A stretch of 64,000 nucleotides of DNA, taken from Tillus elongatus (taxonomy: Eukaryota > Arthropoda > Insecta > Coleoptera > Cleridae). This document shows, piece by piece, positions 1 to 12,072 of this stretch. The stretch is from the NCBI GenBank assembly GCA_964006375.1, contig OZ023267.1, positions 21,325,739 through 21,389,738 on the forward strand, read 5' to 3'. The notes below the pieces were generated by a model that had not been told where the DNA came from, searched no databases, and saw only the letters and a list, made by a program, of their open reading frames with translations. Made by a program: the position numbers and the translations under genes. Numbering within the stretch: the first letter of the stretch is position 1; each line of letters opens with the position of its first letter.

Positions 1-829
1 ATCCCAGTCAAGAAAACCGTCAAGCATTTAACGATGCAAGAAACCGCTATGTCCGCATTCTTTCTGAGGCAAAAAACTCGTTTAATAACCACATCAAAAA
101 CAAAGTCCTCTCAAGCTCCAATGGCAGCAAACCTTTCTGGACTCTTGCTAAATCTATTGGGAATAATTTCCGCATGAGTATGTTCTCACCTCTTGTTTCA
201 GGGATGAAATCGTTTCTACCGCCATGGGCAAGGCTGAACTTTCTGCCTCGTTCGCCGACAATTGTACTCTCAACCCACCTCCAAATGTTCAACCACCAAT
301 GTTGCGCATAAAAAGTACGAAAGATGCTCTCTTCTCTTAATACCAGGAAAGCCTCTGGCCTTAACGAGATCCCAGCAATTGTTCTCAAAAAAATGCGCAC
401 CAGAACTTGCTCCTGTACTGACTTGTCTGTTTCAGACATCTTACAATAAAGGCATATTCTCCAGTAACTGGAAAATTGCCTGAGTACAACCCACCCCAAG
501 AAAGGACCCAAAGCGCTTCCTAACAACTACAAGCCTATTTCTATCCTTTCTCCTGCCCCCAACAGATCTACCAGGGGAACAGAGTGAATTCACCCTTTTA
601 CTGTCCAGGTCACCAGACATAGAACATCTTGTGATGCCCGCTCTTTTGTCCCGAGGACTTCCAAGTTGTGGAATTCTTTGCCGGCACATGTTTTTCCTTC
701 TCCTCCGAACCTCCAAACCTTCAAGTCCAGAATTAACAAGTTGCCTCTTTCCTCCTTGTCGACACCTATGGTACGATAGTATTTAGGCTGTAAGCCCTCA
801 TGGTGTGTTGTTGAAATATTAAAAAAAGC
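1..829 (+). mobile_element. Jockey-like LINE, copy A (5' cut by window, internally deleted)
   Basis: The + strand translates, with frame breaks, to the endonuclease-RT linker of the LINE that recurs at 26.4, 30.9, 38.7 and 61.2 kb (QENRQAFNDA, then SKPFWTLAKS). Near 535-555 the reading jumps from the RT motif NYKPIS straight to the C-terminal PNRSTRG segment, so the whole RT catalytic core is deleted. The copy ends in a short A-rich tail near 825. It lies upstream of the next glycogen phosphorylase exon, so it is probably intronic. It is dead. Confidence 0.85.
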
Positions 830-1115
830 CTAAAATTAATGAAAAATGTTAGACAACCGAGACAAATGCATATGAGAGTACATACATCAGTAAATATAGT
901 CATAATAGAATTTGTACAAATTCAGCACCTCCGCTCATCTATAGTTTTTTATTTAAATTACCTAAAAAAAAACATCATTTTAAAATTTTGTTTTCAGGAA
1001 TAAAGTTCCTTAGTTCTAAATTCTCAGTACCTAATACTTAAAATTTTAATGATGTGAAATTTATATTATTTTTATGTCATTAATTTAGAACAGTAATTTT
1101 ATATTAATTTTCCAG

Positions 1116-2091
1116 GTTTAAAGACTTTTATGAAATGACGCCTGAGAAGTTCCAAAACAAGACAAATGGCATTACCCCAAGACGGTGGTTACTGCTCTGT
1201 AATCCTGGTTTAAGCGACCTGATTTCAGATAAAATTGGTGAAGACTGGATTGTCCATTTGGACCAATTACAGAAACTTAAATCCTTTGCTAAAGACCCCA
1301 TCTTCCAGCGAGCTGTTATGAAAGTTAAACAAGAGAACAAACTCAGACTTGCTCAGTTACTTGAGCATGATTATGGTATCAAAATAAATCCAGCGTCAAT
1401 GTTCGACATCCATGTCAAGAGAATCCATGAGTACAAAAGGCAGCTTCTTAATTGTTTGCACATAATTACCATGTATAACAGAATAAAGAAAAACCCTTCA
1501 GCTAAAGTGACGCCAAGAACTATCATGATTGGCGGAAAAGCAGCACCAGGATATTATACTGCGAAGAAGATAATCAAATTGATCAATTATGTAGCAAATG
1601 TGGTCAACAATGATCCGATCGTTGGTGAAAAGATGAAGGTTATCTATTTGGAGAATTATAGAGTAACACTGGCCGAGAAAATCATTCCAGCTACTGATTT
1701 GAGTGAGCAAATATCTACTGCTGGTACAGAAGCGTCTGGGACAGGAAATATGAAATTCATGCTTAATGGAGCACTAACTATTGGAACTTTAGATGGTGCT
1801 AATGTTGAAATGGCAGAAGAGATGGGCATGGAGAATATTTTCATTTTTGGGATGACACTAGATGAAGTAGAAGATCTCAAAAAGAAGGGATATAATGCTT
1901 ACGACTATTATAACGCCAATCCTGAGTTAAAACAGGTTGTTGATCAAATAGCAAATGGTTTCTTCAGTCCCGATAATCCTGATGAATTCAAGGACCTTGC
2001 AGATATTTTACTCAAATATGACAGGTTCTACTTGCTTGCAGATTATGATGCTTATATAAAGAAACAGGAGGAAGTTAACGCTACTTACCAG
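1116..2091 (+). CDS. GlyP: Glycogen phosphorylase, penultimate coding exon
   Basis: This exon encodes about 325 residues of the C-terminal half of glycogen phosphorylase, the cytosolic PLP enzyme that releases glucose-1-phosphate from glycogen. It begins [18 protein letters not shown] after a pyrimidine-rich acceptor ending in AG at 1114-1115, with base 1116 completing a codon. It ends NATYQ before a GTAAAC donor at 2092. Signature segments are [28 protein letters not shown] and [20 protein letters not shown]. The lysine codon at 1753-1755 in NMKF is the PLP Schiff-base lysine of the family (Lys680 in rabbit muscle enzyme numbering). No stop or frameshift is present, so the exon looks functional. 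About 460 N-terminal residues, including the regulatory site, lie left of the window. Confidence 0.97.
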
Positions 2092-2149
2092 GTAAACTTA
2101 ATACTTTAATTGGACATACTTTGACTAACTTTCTTTTATTCCTGTAAAT

Positions 2150-2785
2150 AAGTGTTTTGTACTCAGTAAGTGGTGGACCAAGTAGTATGCTGTCACGCCA
2201 GCTCCAAATAACACAAAGTGTTAAAAAAATAGAGACTAGATACAGTTAACTAACAATTTAGAAAATTGTCAGCCCTGGTCCATTTCTACCCCAATATAGG
2301 GACAAAGTATGTAAGCCTCGATGCATTTTCGCAACAATTAGAACCGTAGACCGGTTTCACTCTCATTAGAGCTCTTCAGTACGGCATACTAATTGCAGTA
2401 AGAAGAGCTCTAATGAGAGCGAAACCCGTCTACGGTTCTAATTGTTGCGAAAATGCATCGAGTCTTACATACTTTGTCCCTATATTGGGGTAGAAATGGA
2501 CCAGGGCTGACAATTTTCTAAATTGTTAGTTAACTGTATCTAGTCTCTATTTTTTTAACACTTTGTGTTATTTGGAGCTGGCGTGACAGCATACTACTTG
2601 GTTCCGCAACTAGGTGGCGGCACGTCCACCACTTACTGAGCATTTTAAGACTGGCTATACAATAGCCATAATACTTTTGGTGCATTTTTGCTGCAATTGC
2701 TGTACTGAAGAGCTCTAATGAGAGCGAAACCGGTCTACGGTTCTAATTGTTGCGAAAATGCATTGAGTCTTACAAGTGTTTTGTA
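2150..2785 (-). mobile_element. Foldback element copy 1 with 12-bp flanking direct repeats
   Basis: The direct repeat aagtgttttgta occurs at 2150-2161 and 2774-2785 and brackets a 612-bp insert (2162-2773). Inside, two arms of more than 200 bp (about 2163-2378 and 2402-2641) are near-perfect reverse complements around a spacer of about 23 bp. A third partial arm (2702-2773) ends in gagtcttac. Read on the minus strand, the element starts GTAAGACTC, like copy 2 at 24653. No ORF is present, so it is non-autonomous. Confidence 0.85.
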
Positions 2786-3237
2786 ATCAAGGTTAAAATA
2801 TCAACAGAGAAATTCAAAGATTTTAAAACAGAATGTTTGAAAAACATCTTTGGAGAAGTATTAAGTATGAATGTTCGAATATGATCTGTGTGGCTGGAGC
2901 GGTTTTAACATGCGGATAAAAGTACATTAACACATTGATGATGGTACAAGCTCGTTTAGACCCGTATCAGTTATGATTGATACACAGCACCTCATATACA
3001 GTACCCAGTTTGCACATCTTACCACAGTTTACAATGCTTGTGATATCACCATTCTTAACAGAGCTTGAAAGCTCGTGCTGGGATGATAGAGATGTATCTT
3101 CAGGATGTTGGTTCCATATTAATCTATGTTCCAGAGTTCTTTGACCTCTATATTTCCAACACTGGTATTCTTCAAATGCTTGTAGTCGGTATCTTCCTTG
3201 GTTTTCTAAAGAAATTAAGAGCAATATTAAGTATAAA

Positions 3238-3780
3238 TAGTGGTGCCGGGTCACTCGGGGGTCAAAGGCAATGAAGAAGCTGACAGTTTCGCGAAGAGAG
3301 GGTCAGCAGAACCATTTATAGGACCAGAACCGGCTCTGGGCGTGACAAAGAGCACTGCCAGGGGTGCCATTAAGTCCTGGGTCAGAAACCAACACAAGGT
3401 GTACTGGGCAGATTGTCCAGGCCTCAGACATGGGAAGTCAATAATTGACGAACCCAGTTCAATGAGAGCTGTGGAGCGGCTAAATCTAAGCAGACAACAG
3501 CTCAGAAACATAACAGGTCTCTTGACGGGACACATGGCCGTCAATAAACACCTGCATAAAATGGGGGGTTCGAGGGGGACCTCACATGCAGACTCTGCGG
3601 CGAGGGGAGGAATCAGCCCAGCACATCTTGTGCGAGTGTAAAGCTCTGGGCCGCAAAAGACAACTGATCTACAGTCAGTCTAGACCGGAGACAGAGCATT
3701 ATAAAACTTCACCCTACCAATCGCTGTGCAGACTAGTTCAAGGCACAGTGATTTTGGAATGGGTCGAGTAAAAAGACTAT
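3238..3780 (+). pseudogene. R1-like non-LTR retrotransposon, RNase H/C-terminal fragment
   Basis: The translation begins VPGHSGVKGNEEADSFAK, the last conserved block of the RNase H domain in R1/I-group LINEs. It continues through GPEPALGVTKS into a C-terminal domain with CGEEESAQHILCECKAL, a zinc-knuckle-like motif. A frameshift near 3590 separates two reading frames. The first two thirds of RNase H are missing. The fragment is in the same sense as the RT fragment at 4838 but lies upstream of it, so the two are not one colinear copy. Confidence 0.8.
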
Positions 3781-3869
3781 GGGCATGCACAATAAGTCAA
3801 AGGTTGCACTGCTATCGGGGCAAAGCCGCAGACGAGCCCTGAGGGAGAAAAAATAAATAAAAGTATAGT

Positions 3870-4345
3870 CATTGTGGTGTAAGCTCAAGAAGTTTGGAAA
3901 TGCAGTGGATAAGTTTAGGAAGCCAAGGCCAAAACTTAAACGAGACTTTCAACCTCCGCCAGTGAAGTGTTTACAGAAAGTTGGGTCTAATCCTAAAAAG
4001 TTCTGGAACTGTTCCTCTAGGTGTCTATTGTTCTGTCAATAATTCATCTAACAAACAGCAGGCAGTTGATGATTCCTCTTATTTTACTAAATGCTCTGGT
4101 GCCACCTCATGTCTTCAGCTAAAGCCACTAATTTAATTCCTAGTGACATACCAGGGTTTTTTTGGTGATGACTGTACATATAATAAAAGTTATTCCAGTG
4201 GCTAAGAGAATGAATGCTAATATGTCTTGTGGGCCTGATCTGGTTCGTGGCTTCCTGGTGAGAAACTGTTCATATGCCTTCTTAACTCCACATGAGAAAA
4301 ATTTTAAGCTCATTTGTTGATCTGGCACCTTCAGATTCAAATGAT
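3870..4345 (+). pseudogene. LINE RT linker fragment (+ strand, degenerate)
   Basis: Broken + strand reading frames give NPKKFWNC and then SCGPDLVRGFLVRNC, which resembles the (S)SGPDxxPxFLxK block at the start of Jockey/CR1 reverse transcriptases. Stops and frame changes show it is dead. The opposite-strand ORF here is a shadow. Confidence 0.5.
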
Positions 4346-4439
4346 TTATTGCTCAACAGGACACAACTGAGGACACCAAACACAGTGAACAGTGCCATAA
4401 ATAAGAAAAGAAAAATGATTCAAAAAATCATAGTCCTCC

Positions 4440-4745
4440 AAACTTTGAACGACTGAAAATATCAGTTAATCAGCGTAAAGCAGTGACTCAGCGGCAAATA
4501 TCGAAGGCAAATTATTGATAAAAATATTAAATACATGGGGCACCAAAACAGACCCCTGGGGAATACCCGAAGAGGTAATATATAAAAAAGCAGATTTTTA
4601 ACTGTTATAGTCAACCGTATGATATCTCCCATTCGAATAAAATTTCAACTCAACAAGATTGTAAGAAAAACCAAACTTCTCCACTTGTCTAGTAGATTTG
4701 GAAGCTGTTGCGAGGTTTTCCTATTTTCAAGGTGAGGGATACAAG
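4440..4745 (-). pseudogene. LINE RT core fragment (minus strand)
   Basis: The reverse complement reads SSGIPQGSVLVPHVFNIFIN followed by LLYAD. These are RT motifs of Jockey/CR1-type elements (PQGSxLxPxLF and YADD, with the last Asp replaced by a stop). It is oppositely oriented to its neighbours and is a separate insertion remnant. Confidence 0.65.
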
Positions 4746-4837
4746 TCATCTACGAAACTATTAGGAGTAGCCATTATGTGGGTCCTGTAAGATTCTCGAG
4801 GTCTACCTGTTTCAGTGAGTATTGTTTCACACTAAGA

Positions 4838-5745
4838 ACATACTTCACAAGCGGACCGTTATTACCTCGCTGCAGGGGGAGATGGTCAACTTCAGGGCTG
4901 CGAGGGGGTGCCCTCAGGGGGGAGTTCTATGCCCCCTGCTGTGGTCCCTCTTTGTGGACGATTTTCTGGCTATCCTGGGACTGTGAGAGGTTGAGGTCCA
5001 GGCGTATGCTGATGATCTCGTCATAATGGTTAGGGGCAAATATGAGAAGGAACTAGCAAGTACTTTTCAAGAGACGCTAAATGTAGTGAATGATTGGTGT
5101 CGGAGGGAACAGATGTCTGTGAACCCCCGCAAAACCATCATGTTCCATTTACCAGAGGAAGAAGGCTGGATAAATTAAAACCACCTATTCTTATGGGGAA
5201 ACGATTCCATTTACGGACCAAGCAAAATATCTGGGGGTTACCCTAGATAAGAAGCTCAACTGGGACGTACAGTTAGAGAATGTAATCCGTAGGGCTAAAC
5301 TGTCCCTGTGGACATGCCGTAGAATCTGTGGAAATAACTGGGGAACAAACCCCCAACTGATGTATTGGCTCTATGTAGTGGTTATCAGACCAATGATAAC
5401 ATATGAAGCCATAGTTTGGTGGCCTAAGGCACTTCGTGGTATCGTGAGGGCCAAACTGGCTCATCTACAGAGACAAGCTTGTCTGATGATAACGGGAGCG
5501 ATAAGCACCGCACCATCAGCCGCTGTGGAGGTCCTCCTTAATATTCCACCTCTTCACATATGGCTGGAGAGGGTGGCGAGGTGGACAACATACAGATTAA
5601 AACAAACGGCCGACAGCATGCCGAAGGAAATCAGTCTGGGAGGGTCCAGACTCCTTGATGACATTGAGGGTCATGAGATTCTGAGAATGGTCTCAGACTT
5701 GATGCCTACAAAGATCAGTAGAGATTTTTGGTGTTTGGTGTAGTT
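4838..5745 (+). pseudogene. R1-like LINE reverse transcriptase fragment
   Basis: The frames read RGCPQGGVLCPLLW, then VQAYADDLVIMVRG, then NDWCRREQMSVNPRKT. The longest clean stretch (5360-5743) covers the thumb region with MITYEAIVWWPKAL and AHLQRQACLMITGA. This is the R1/I-group RT layout, with the YADD catalytic box intact. Several frameshifts and stops separate the pieces. It probably belongs to the same clade as the fragments at 3238 and 9850. Confidence 0.8.
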
Positions 5746-5750
5746 AAATC

Positions 5751-6035
5751 CTACCCGAGTGGAAGGATGTAATTTGTTGAAGTGTTGGGCTCTAAACCTA
5801 ATATGTATAACTTAACTTTGGGAGTGCTACAGAGTTCCATACTTGGTCCGCTACTGTTTAATAGGTTGACTCAGTTTAACATGTTTTACATGTTCTTCTT
5901 TTAATGTATGCAGATGACTGCAAGTATTTCGAATGTGGATGAGTGTGTGCAGCTTTAGAGGTCCTTGATGAATGGTGCTGTCAGAGTGATCTTTTTATGA
6001 ATGTGCTGTGCTATTTATTTCATAGATGTTACTTC
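5751..6035 (+). pseudogene. Jockey/CR1-like RT fragment
   Basis: Degenerate + strand frames give GVLQSSILGPLLFN and then a YADDCKYF-like block followed by LDEWCCQSDLFMN. These correspond to RT motifs B and C of a Jockey/CR1-type LINE. Frameshifts lie between them. Confidence 0.6.
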
Positions 6036-6243
6036 GTACCTAGTTTGCACCTAGCCTGAAAATCACATCATAAGCAAAGAAAATGCCACACCTGTGCCAG
6101 AAAATGCCACACCTGTGCCATATGAACAAATTACACAGAAATTGCTTGCATTGTCAACGTGTTAAGTTTTTTTATGTTTGTTGTGCTTGATGTTGTATTT
6201 ATTAGTTAGTAAAACTATGATACATTCATTATTTTATTTTTAG

Positions 6244-6411
6244 AATCAGTCAAAGTGGCTGGAAATGGCTATTAATAATATAGCATCTTCAGGTAAGTTT
6301 TCAAGCGACCGTACAATCGCAGATTACGGTAAGGATATTTGGGGAGTACAGCCAAGTTACAAGAAGCTTCCAGATCCAAATCTACCCAAAGAACTAGCCC
6401 TTAAAGATTAA
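6244..6411 (+). CDS. GlyP: Glycogen phosphorylase, terminal coding exon
   Basis: The exon encodes the last 55 residues, starting [20 protein letters not shown] and ending LPKELALKD before TAA at 6409-6411. It follows an AG acceptor at 6242-6243. [11 protein letters not shown] and YGKDIW are conserved C-terminal segments of phosphorylases that pack near the PLP site. With the exon at 1116-2091 it completes an open 380-residue C-terminal half with matching phase. Confidence 0.95.
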   Translation, partial: NQSKWLEMAINNIASSGKFSSDRTIADYGKDIWGVQPSYKKLPDPNLPKELALKD

Positions 6412-6690
6412 AACTAGATGTTTTTTATAATGTTACTGCCAAGTCAAATAGTTGAATGTATATTTGATTAAGAACGCGTTATTTTTATTAGAGAAAAATA
6501 TTTTAAAAGTGCTTTTTAAATCTCAATACTGTTAAATGTAATAATGAGCTAGTTTATTTAGAAAAATAAGAGAATTTTCGATTCGCTGTGATTTTATACC
6601 CTAATAAAATTTTAAGCAGTTTATATACTTATTTACTCTACAGCTGCCTATTGAATATTTGTAAAACATTGTCTTTTAGCGAATTTTAAT
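6412..6690 (+). other. 3' UTR of glycogen phosphorylase
   Basis: This is AT-rich sequence after the stop codon. AATAAA at 6603-6608 is a plausible polyadenylation signal about 190 bp after the stop. The UTR end is inferred; repeat sequence starts near 6690. Confidence 0.6.
6603..6608 (+). promoter_or_regulatory. Candidate poly(A) signal of GlyP
   Basis: This is a canonical AATAAA hexamer in the AT-rich 3' flank of the terminal exon. Other near-canonical hexamers cannot be excluded. Confidence 0.45.
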
Positions 6691-6796
6691 TAAGAAAAAT
6701 TGGCTATTAGAGAAAAGCTTTTGAAAATATTTCTGCAGATGAGCGCGAATTTGGGTCCCTAGAGCCCAAAACCAAGGTCCGTTAAATTTTTTATAT

Positions 6797-6892
<96 letters not shown>
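6690..6892 (+). repeat. HINE-like repeat, 5' half plus (TA)n
   Basis: The block ATGAGCGCGAA...CCTAGAGCCC...TTTTTTATATGTT before a (TA)n tract (about 6799-6891) matches the left half of the family seen throughout the window. The right half has been replaced by a mariner-like end at 6893. Confidence 0.7.
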
Positions 6893-7671
<779 letters not shown>

Positions 7672-7842
7672 GACATTATAAGACCGAAACAGTTGTGGGA
7701 TGTGTTTCAATGGTAATTCTACTAACTCTCTAATTAATTGTTATGTATACTTTGAATATAATATCCCAGGCAGAAAGCCAATCTGGAGTATCATAAGTAC
7801 ACTTTGAGAACACCCAAATCACCACAACACATATTTCAGAGA

Positions 7843-7883
7843 CCTTACGATCGTTTCGTTGACAAAGTGAACATCTTCAGAGG
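7843..7883 (-). ncRNA. Hammerhead-ribozyme-like motif, divergent (PLE-1)
   Basis: The minus strand shows CCT-CTGAAGA, a 6-bp stem II with one mismatch and a TTT loop, GAAA, a short stem III, a GTA cleavage triplet, and AGG pairing with CCT in stem I. One extra base follows A9. The site lies just inside the PLE end, where PLE hammerheads are known to occur. Activity is unknown. Confidence 0.5.
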
Positions 7884-8457
7884 AAGAAAATTCTAACATA
7901 AAAAACTAGATCCCATATATTTATATCGCGTCAAGGTAAACAAACTAGTCCGAAGTAAAGTTGTCGTCCAAGAACGATCGTTTGTTTATTGCGCAGTGAA
8001 ACAGGTCGGAGACCTGCTTTAATCTTTTGGTCGACAAATTTATGATCCTTATCTAATATAGGTTTAAAAGGACCAGAGTTCTTTAAATAATCAGCACGTT
8101 TCCTTTTGATCTAGAAATTTACTATGTGGATATTGGTTCATGCCGATAAAGACATCTGGTGAGATAAACAACATCAACTCAACTCATCTCTTTTAAAAAT
8201 AGAAAACTAAAAACCCAGATGTCTGTCTTACCGTGTTACCTTTAACAAAGGAAAAATAGTTCAACTAAAATACTACATAAAAACTTTCTATATTGATTTA
8301 AATTCTACGTGAAAATATTTATATTGACTACATAGATACAAAAAACCGAACAGGTATTTAAATCAAGACAAACATAGTGATTAGTATATGTATAAACCCG
8401 TCGAGTTATTGACAATAATTTATTATTCTACCAGTCAAATTAGGAGTATTTAAGCGG

Positions 8458-9467
8458 TCAAATGCAAAGAGAGAACAAAGGGCTAGAAATTACAGGTGCC
8501 GCTCGATTTAATGAAGTTTTATTCTTAATAGACCTTAATATAAAAATACTTTCTAATGGATCAAGCATAGTTTGATGTCTGACATTTTTGACAAGTTTCA
8601 AATTTTCTTTGTCAATGTGGTGGTTATTATCCCATATATGTTGTGCCACAAATGATTTGTCCACCGTACCAAATCGTAACCGTGTGAGATGTTCACGAAA
8701 TCTGGTGGCTATGTTTCTCCTAGTTTGGCCCACGCATTTAAGATCACAATCTTTGCAACTAATCTCATAAATTCCGGACATTTCAGTAACTTTGCTTTGT
8801 CTTTCGTATTACCCAACAAATTTTTTAAATTACTTTTCGTCGAAAACGTCAAATGTAAATCGGCTTTCTTAAAAATACTTTCCAAACCCTTTGTGATTCG
8901 TGGTTCATAAGGTAAACACACAAATTTTTTCTCGATTTTATCATTCTTAAATGTCGTACATTCAGATATCACCTTCTCTGTTCTGTGTTTGTTAACTAAT
9001 TTGTCTATTAAACCATCCGAGTAACCGTTATATCTCGCCACATTTTTTATGTATTTTAATTCTGTATTAAATCTATTTTTACTCAACGGAAAATTGATCA
9101 ATTTATTTACTAAGAAATTTAAACTAGCCGTTTTTTGTGCAAACGTATGATGTGAGTCGTTAGGAATATAACTAATAGTAGCCGTTTCCTTCCTATAGAC
9201 ATCGAATTTATTTTTAATAACTAGTACATCTAGGAACGAAAGTTTATTGTTGATTTCTATTTCGTGGGTAAATTTTATTGAATCAAATTGACTATTTAGT
9301 TTTTCAGTAAATTCTTCTACCTTACATGTATTTGTGTCAAACACTGCAAAAACATCATCGACATAACGAAACCAAACTCTAGGGAAATACCAATTTTTAT
9401 TTTTTAAATCCGTCTCAAATCTGCTCATAAACAAATCTGCAATAAAAGGCGATAATGGATTGCCCAT
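8458..9467 (-). pseudogene. PLE-1 reverse transcriptase plus GIY-YIG endonuclease
   Basis: The upstream frame (9467 to about 8785) carries MGNPLSPFIADLFM and WFRYVDDVFAVF, the RT core of Penelope-like elements, then SYIPNDSHHTFAQK. After a frame change near 8785 the second frame reads MSGIYEISCKDCDLKCVGQT, then RFREHL and HIWDNNH. This is the PLE-type GIY-YIG nuclease with its usual Cys-containing insert. One frameshift and 5' loss make it inactive as it stands. The nuclease would nick target DNA to prime reverse transcription. Confidence 0.88.
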
Positions 9468-9849
9468 AGCTGTGCCTTTAGTTTGTTCAAAGAACTCATT
9501 GTTAAATTGGAAAATATTTTGTTTTATACATAAGGCTAGTTAGAGTTAAATATTCTTTGCAGACGTCTTGACTTATATTGTTCAATTTTAATAATTCTTT
9601 CAAATGCTCCAACGTTTAATTTACTAGGACCTCTAAAATCGATCTTCAAGGTCAGTGTAAGTTAAAGTATTAACTTTACTAATATGCTGTATAATAATAG
9701 TGTTCAATTCTTATGAAAATTCGCTACTATAATGCACTTGCTGCATCCTGAAATTTTTCTTATTAAAGAAATTGGACAGTTATCTGCTATTTTGTCTTTT
9801 TGACTTACATAGTTCCTTTCCATTTTTAACCTATGCGCATTGCGGCAAC

Positions 9850-11080
9850 AGCCATACAATACAATACAACCCTCTGGCAGTTCTACCGTATGATAGAGAA
9901 GGCCTGGGGACTTAATCCTCGGATCCTTCATTGGATTTACACTGCAATCATCAGGCTGAGGGTCCTTTATGGGGACTGGTTTGGTGATGTATGAACCTAA
10001 CTGCTACTCAGAAACTGGCTAAACTTCAAAGATGGCAAGTCTGGGTACAACCGGCGCTATGAAGATGACACCATCATCCACGCTAAAGGTCTTGCTGATG
10101 CTGCCACCGCTTCCCATCTATCAGAAGGGAGGATATAACGTCACATCTTAGAATGCGAGACTCTGGAAACTGGTGTGGTGAGGGAGCAATCACAGGACAA
10201 GCAAAAGTTTCCAAGGAGTTGGAAAAGGAAATTCTAATTTACACAATCAAGGTACGAAATGCAGAGGATTATATTAGGCTGATTAGGACATATACTCCCA
10301 GATTCCTCAGCAAGGATCAATTCAGGGATAATGAGGTTGCTTTTCAACCTGCTAGTGTGGTTTGTTTTACTGACATATCAAGGCTGAAGGACAACACTAT
10401 GAGGTGGGAATATACATCAATGGCCTGAGGGTGCATGAGCATTATTCTCTGGACGCATGCACCACGACATTCAAAACGGTGGTATACGCTATCGTGTCTG
10501 TAGCTACTTGACTGGTTGTAAGGCTGAGCCACGAGGAATGTATATATTTGCTCGGCTAGTCAGGCGGTTTGCGCGCCTGGAATTAGATCAATGCTGGTTC
10601 AGGAGTGCACTGATGATCTTGGGAGGTTGTCCAAGGCAAAGGTGGTACAACTTATGTGGGTTCGAGGACACTGTGGCGAATGCCATCGCAAGGCTCGGTT
10701 CGCGGCGGCTGCTCTGTGGCCCCGAGCCTGCTATAGGAATAAGTAGGAAGGTGGTCTCCAACGCTCTAGATAGATGATCTGAGGAGGCCATGGGGAAGCA
10801 CTGGAGGTCGGTCAGTGGCTGTAAACAAGCAAGGAACTTCGTGGAGAGGCTGGGTAGAAATAAGGCTGTCTGGCTGCTTGGTAGGAGTCAGGAGTCAGTC
10901 TGTGCTTCGCTGCATCATTAGGGTGCTGACAGGCCACTGTACTCTCAGAAGACACCTTACATTGGTAGGTGACGAGAGGGCTCCAATTTGTCAGGAATGC
11001 AGCCAGACTGAAGAAACATAGTTTTCCCACTACCTGTGAAGCTTTTTGGGAGTCTTCGAACATAATTGTTTGGTTCGAGG
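9850..11080 (+). pseudogene. R1-like LINE fragment (RT thumb, RNase H, C-terminus)
   Basis: Many frameshifts separate recognisable blocks: RILHWIYTAIIR near 9920, LAKLQR near 10020, VVCFTDISRLKDNT near 10360-10400 (RNase H start, with the YTDGS motif altered), VRGHCGE near 10660, GPEPAIGISRKVVSNALD near 10720-10775, and CQECSQTEET near 10990-11020. The order matches an R1/I-group ORF2 C-terminal half. It is heavily decayed. Confidence 0.72.
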
Positions 11081-11815
11081 ATTCTACAGAGGAGCCAAGC
11101 AAGTTTGTTCCAATGGAAGACCGTCATGAACTTTATTTTGAGGTTGACGTAGTTTGGTGATGAAACCGAGGAAGAGTAGGGCATAGTTGCTGGATGCCGG
11201 GGTTGACAAAAAGGGCCCCATGTGGCATATTTGCTTGGCGCTAGCCTCCCCACCATTCCTACTACTACTAATACCACAGTCTTGGTGGTCCTATCATTGA
11301 AATAAAGGAACGTGGCGGGCGTGGTCACATGGTCAGAACTTGAGTGGGGGACAGCCTAAGAACACAATGTTGTGTTGCCCCATTTCTATGCAGAATGCAA
11401 TGGGCAATTACCACATTGCAGCTTTTTCCAAATGACAACCGTGGCTGACAGTCATTGTGAATCTCTTTTTTTGTCCTGAGTTGTGGTGGTAAGTTGCATA
11501 GAAAAGTACGTGGTAACGTTATAATAATTCTCAGAGAAGTAATGAACTACAAGAAATCACAGAGTTAAAAAGTTTCCATGGGAAAACTTCATATTTAAGT
11601 AACCGGCATCAGTACACGCTTTAAAAGTTATTGTTAACCTGCTTATACGCACGTTATTTGTTTTTCAAAAGAAATGTCAAATACTAAACTACTAATAATG
11701 ACATTTATTAACGGAAATTCCTTTTTACATAGACAGTATTAACATTTTCCCCAAATAAACATCTCAGAGAAATCCAGCAAAGCTATTATAGTAAGGTTAG
11801 GCTACTAGGCTACTC
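11081..11815. other. Unassigned, probable LINE 3' flank then AT-rich DNA
   Basis: Sequence to about 11340 is GC-richer and may be the 3' region of the R1-like fragment. From about 11400 it is AT-rich with no ORF or repeat that I recognise. Confidence 0.4.
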
Positions 11816-12001
11816 TAAAAAACTTAGACCAGAAAGAACTTAGGACACGTAACACGAGATTTAACGCGTGTAGGCGAAGTGTGCCCGAATCGTATAGCAA
11901 TTTTATGCTGTGGAGCCAAACAAAGCGAATGGTACCAGAGTTTTAAGTAGGTATATTTAGTGTTTTTTGCAATAAATTGTGAATATTTTGTATTAAGAAC
12001 A

Positions 12002-12072
12002 ATGGTTTATTGTGCCGCCTTCAATTGCAATAGCCACAGTGACAAAAAAGAGCCCGGTATTACTTTTCACAG
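12002..12072 (+). pseudogene. THAP zinc-finger first exon of the P-like element
   Basis: ATG at 12002 opens MVYCAAFNCNSHSDKKEPGI followed by TFHR, then a strong AG|GTAAGA donor at 12072/12073. The CxxxxC pair, SDK and FH(R)-type segment are the N-terminal half of a C2CH THAP DNA-binding domain. P-element transposases carry THAP at exactly this place to bind their own ends. No following exon with the CxxH half is visible before 14496. A host THAP gene is the alternative, but the bracketing TIRs argue against it. Confidence 0.75.

Larger units (their letters stand above)
2092..6243 (+). other. Last intron of glycogen phosphorylase, packed with TE debris
   Basis: The intron is bounded by a GTAAAC donor and a TTTTATTTTTAG acceptor. 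It spans about 4.15 kb and holds a foldback element and at least five LINE fragments on both strands, listed separately. Bases 2786-3237 are AT-rich and unassigned. Bases 6036-6243 hold nothing recognisable. Confidence 0.9.
7790..9660 (-). mobile_element. Penelope-like element PLE-1 (5'-truncated, minus strand)
   Basis: On the minus strand the element runs from RT sequence (near 9660) through a GIY-YIG endonuclease (stop near 8458) to a 3' UTR and a PLE end at about 7790-7880. That end has aacacccaaatcaccacaac and a hammerhead-like motif. It is the most divergent PLE copy in the window, judged from its end sequence. Confidence 0.85.

Noticed and set aside
3240..3641. RNase H-like ORF as a host RNase H gene
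   Set aside because: It starts in mid-domain and continues into a LINE-type C-terminus; surrounded by other LINE pieces.
4778..5026. Cys/Arg-rich ORF as a novel small gene
   Set aside because: It is an out-of-frame reading of the R1-like RT, whose true frame shows RGCPQGGVL and YADD.
12002..12072. THAP exon as the start of a host THAP gene
   Set aside because: Not excluded, but a 31-bp TIR pair with TSD brackets it and no second THAP exon is present, so the transposon reading is preferred.
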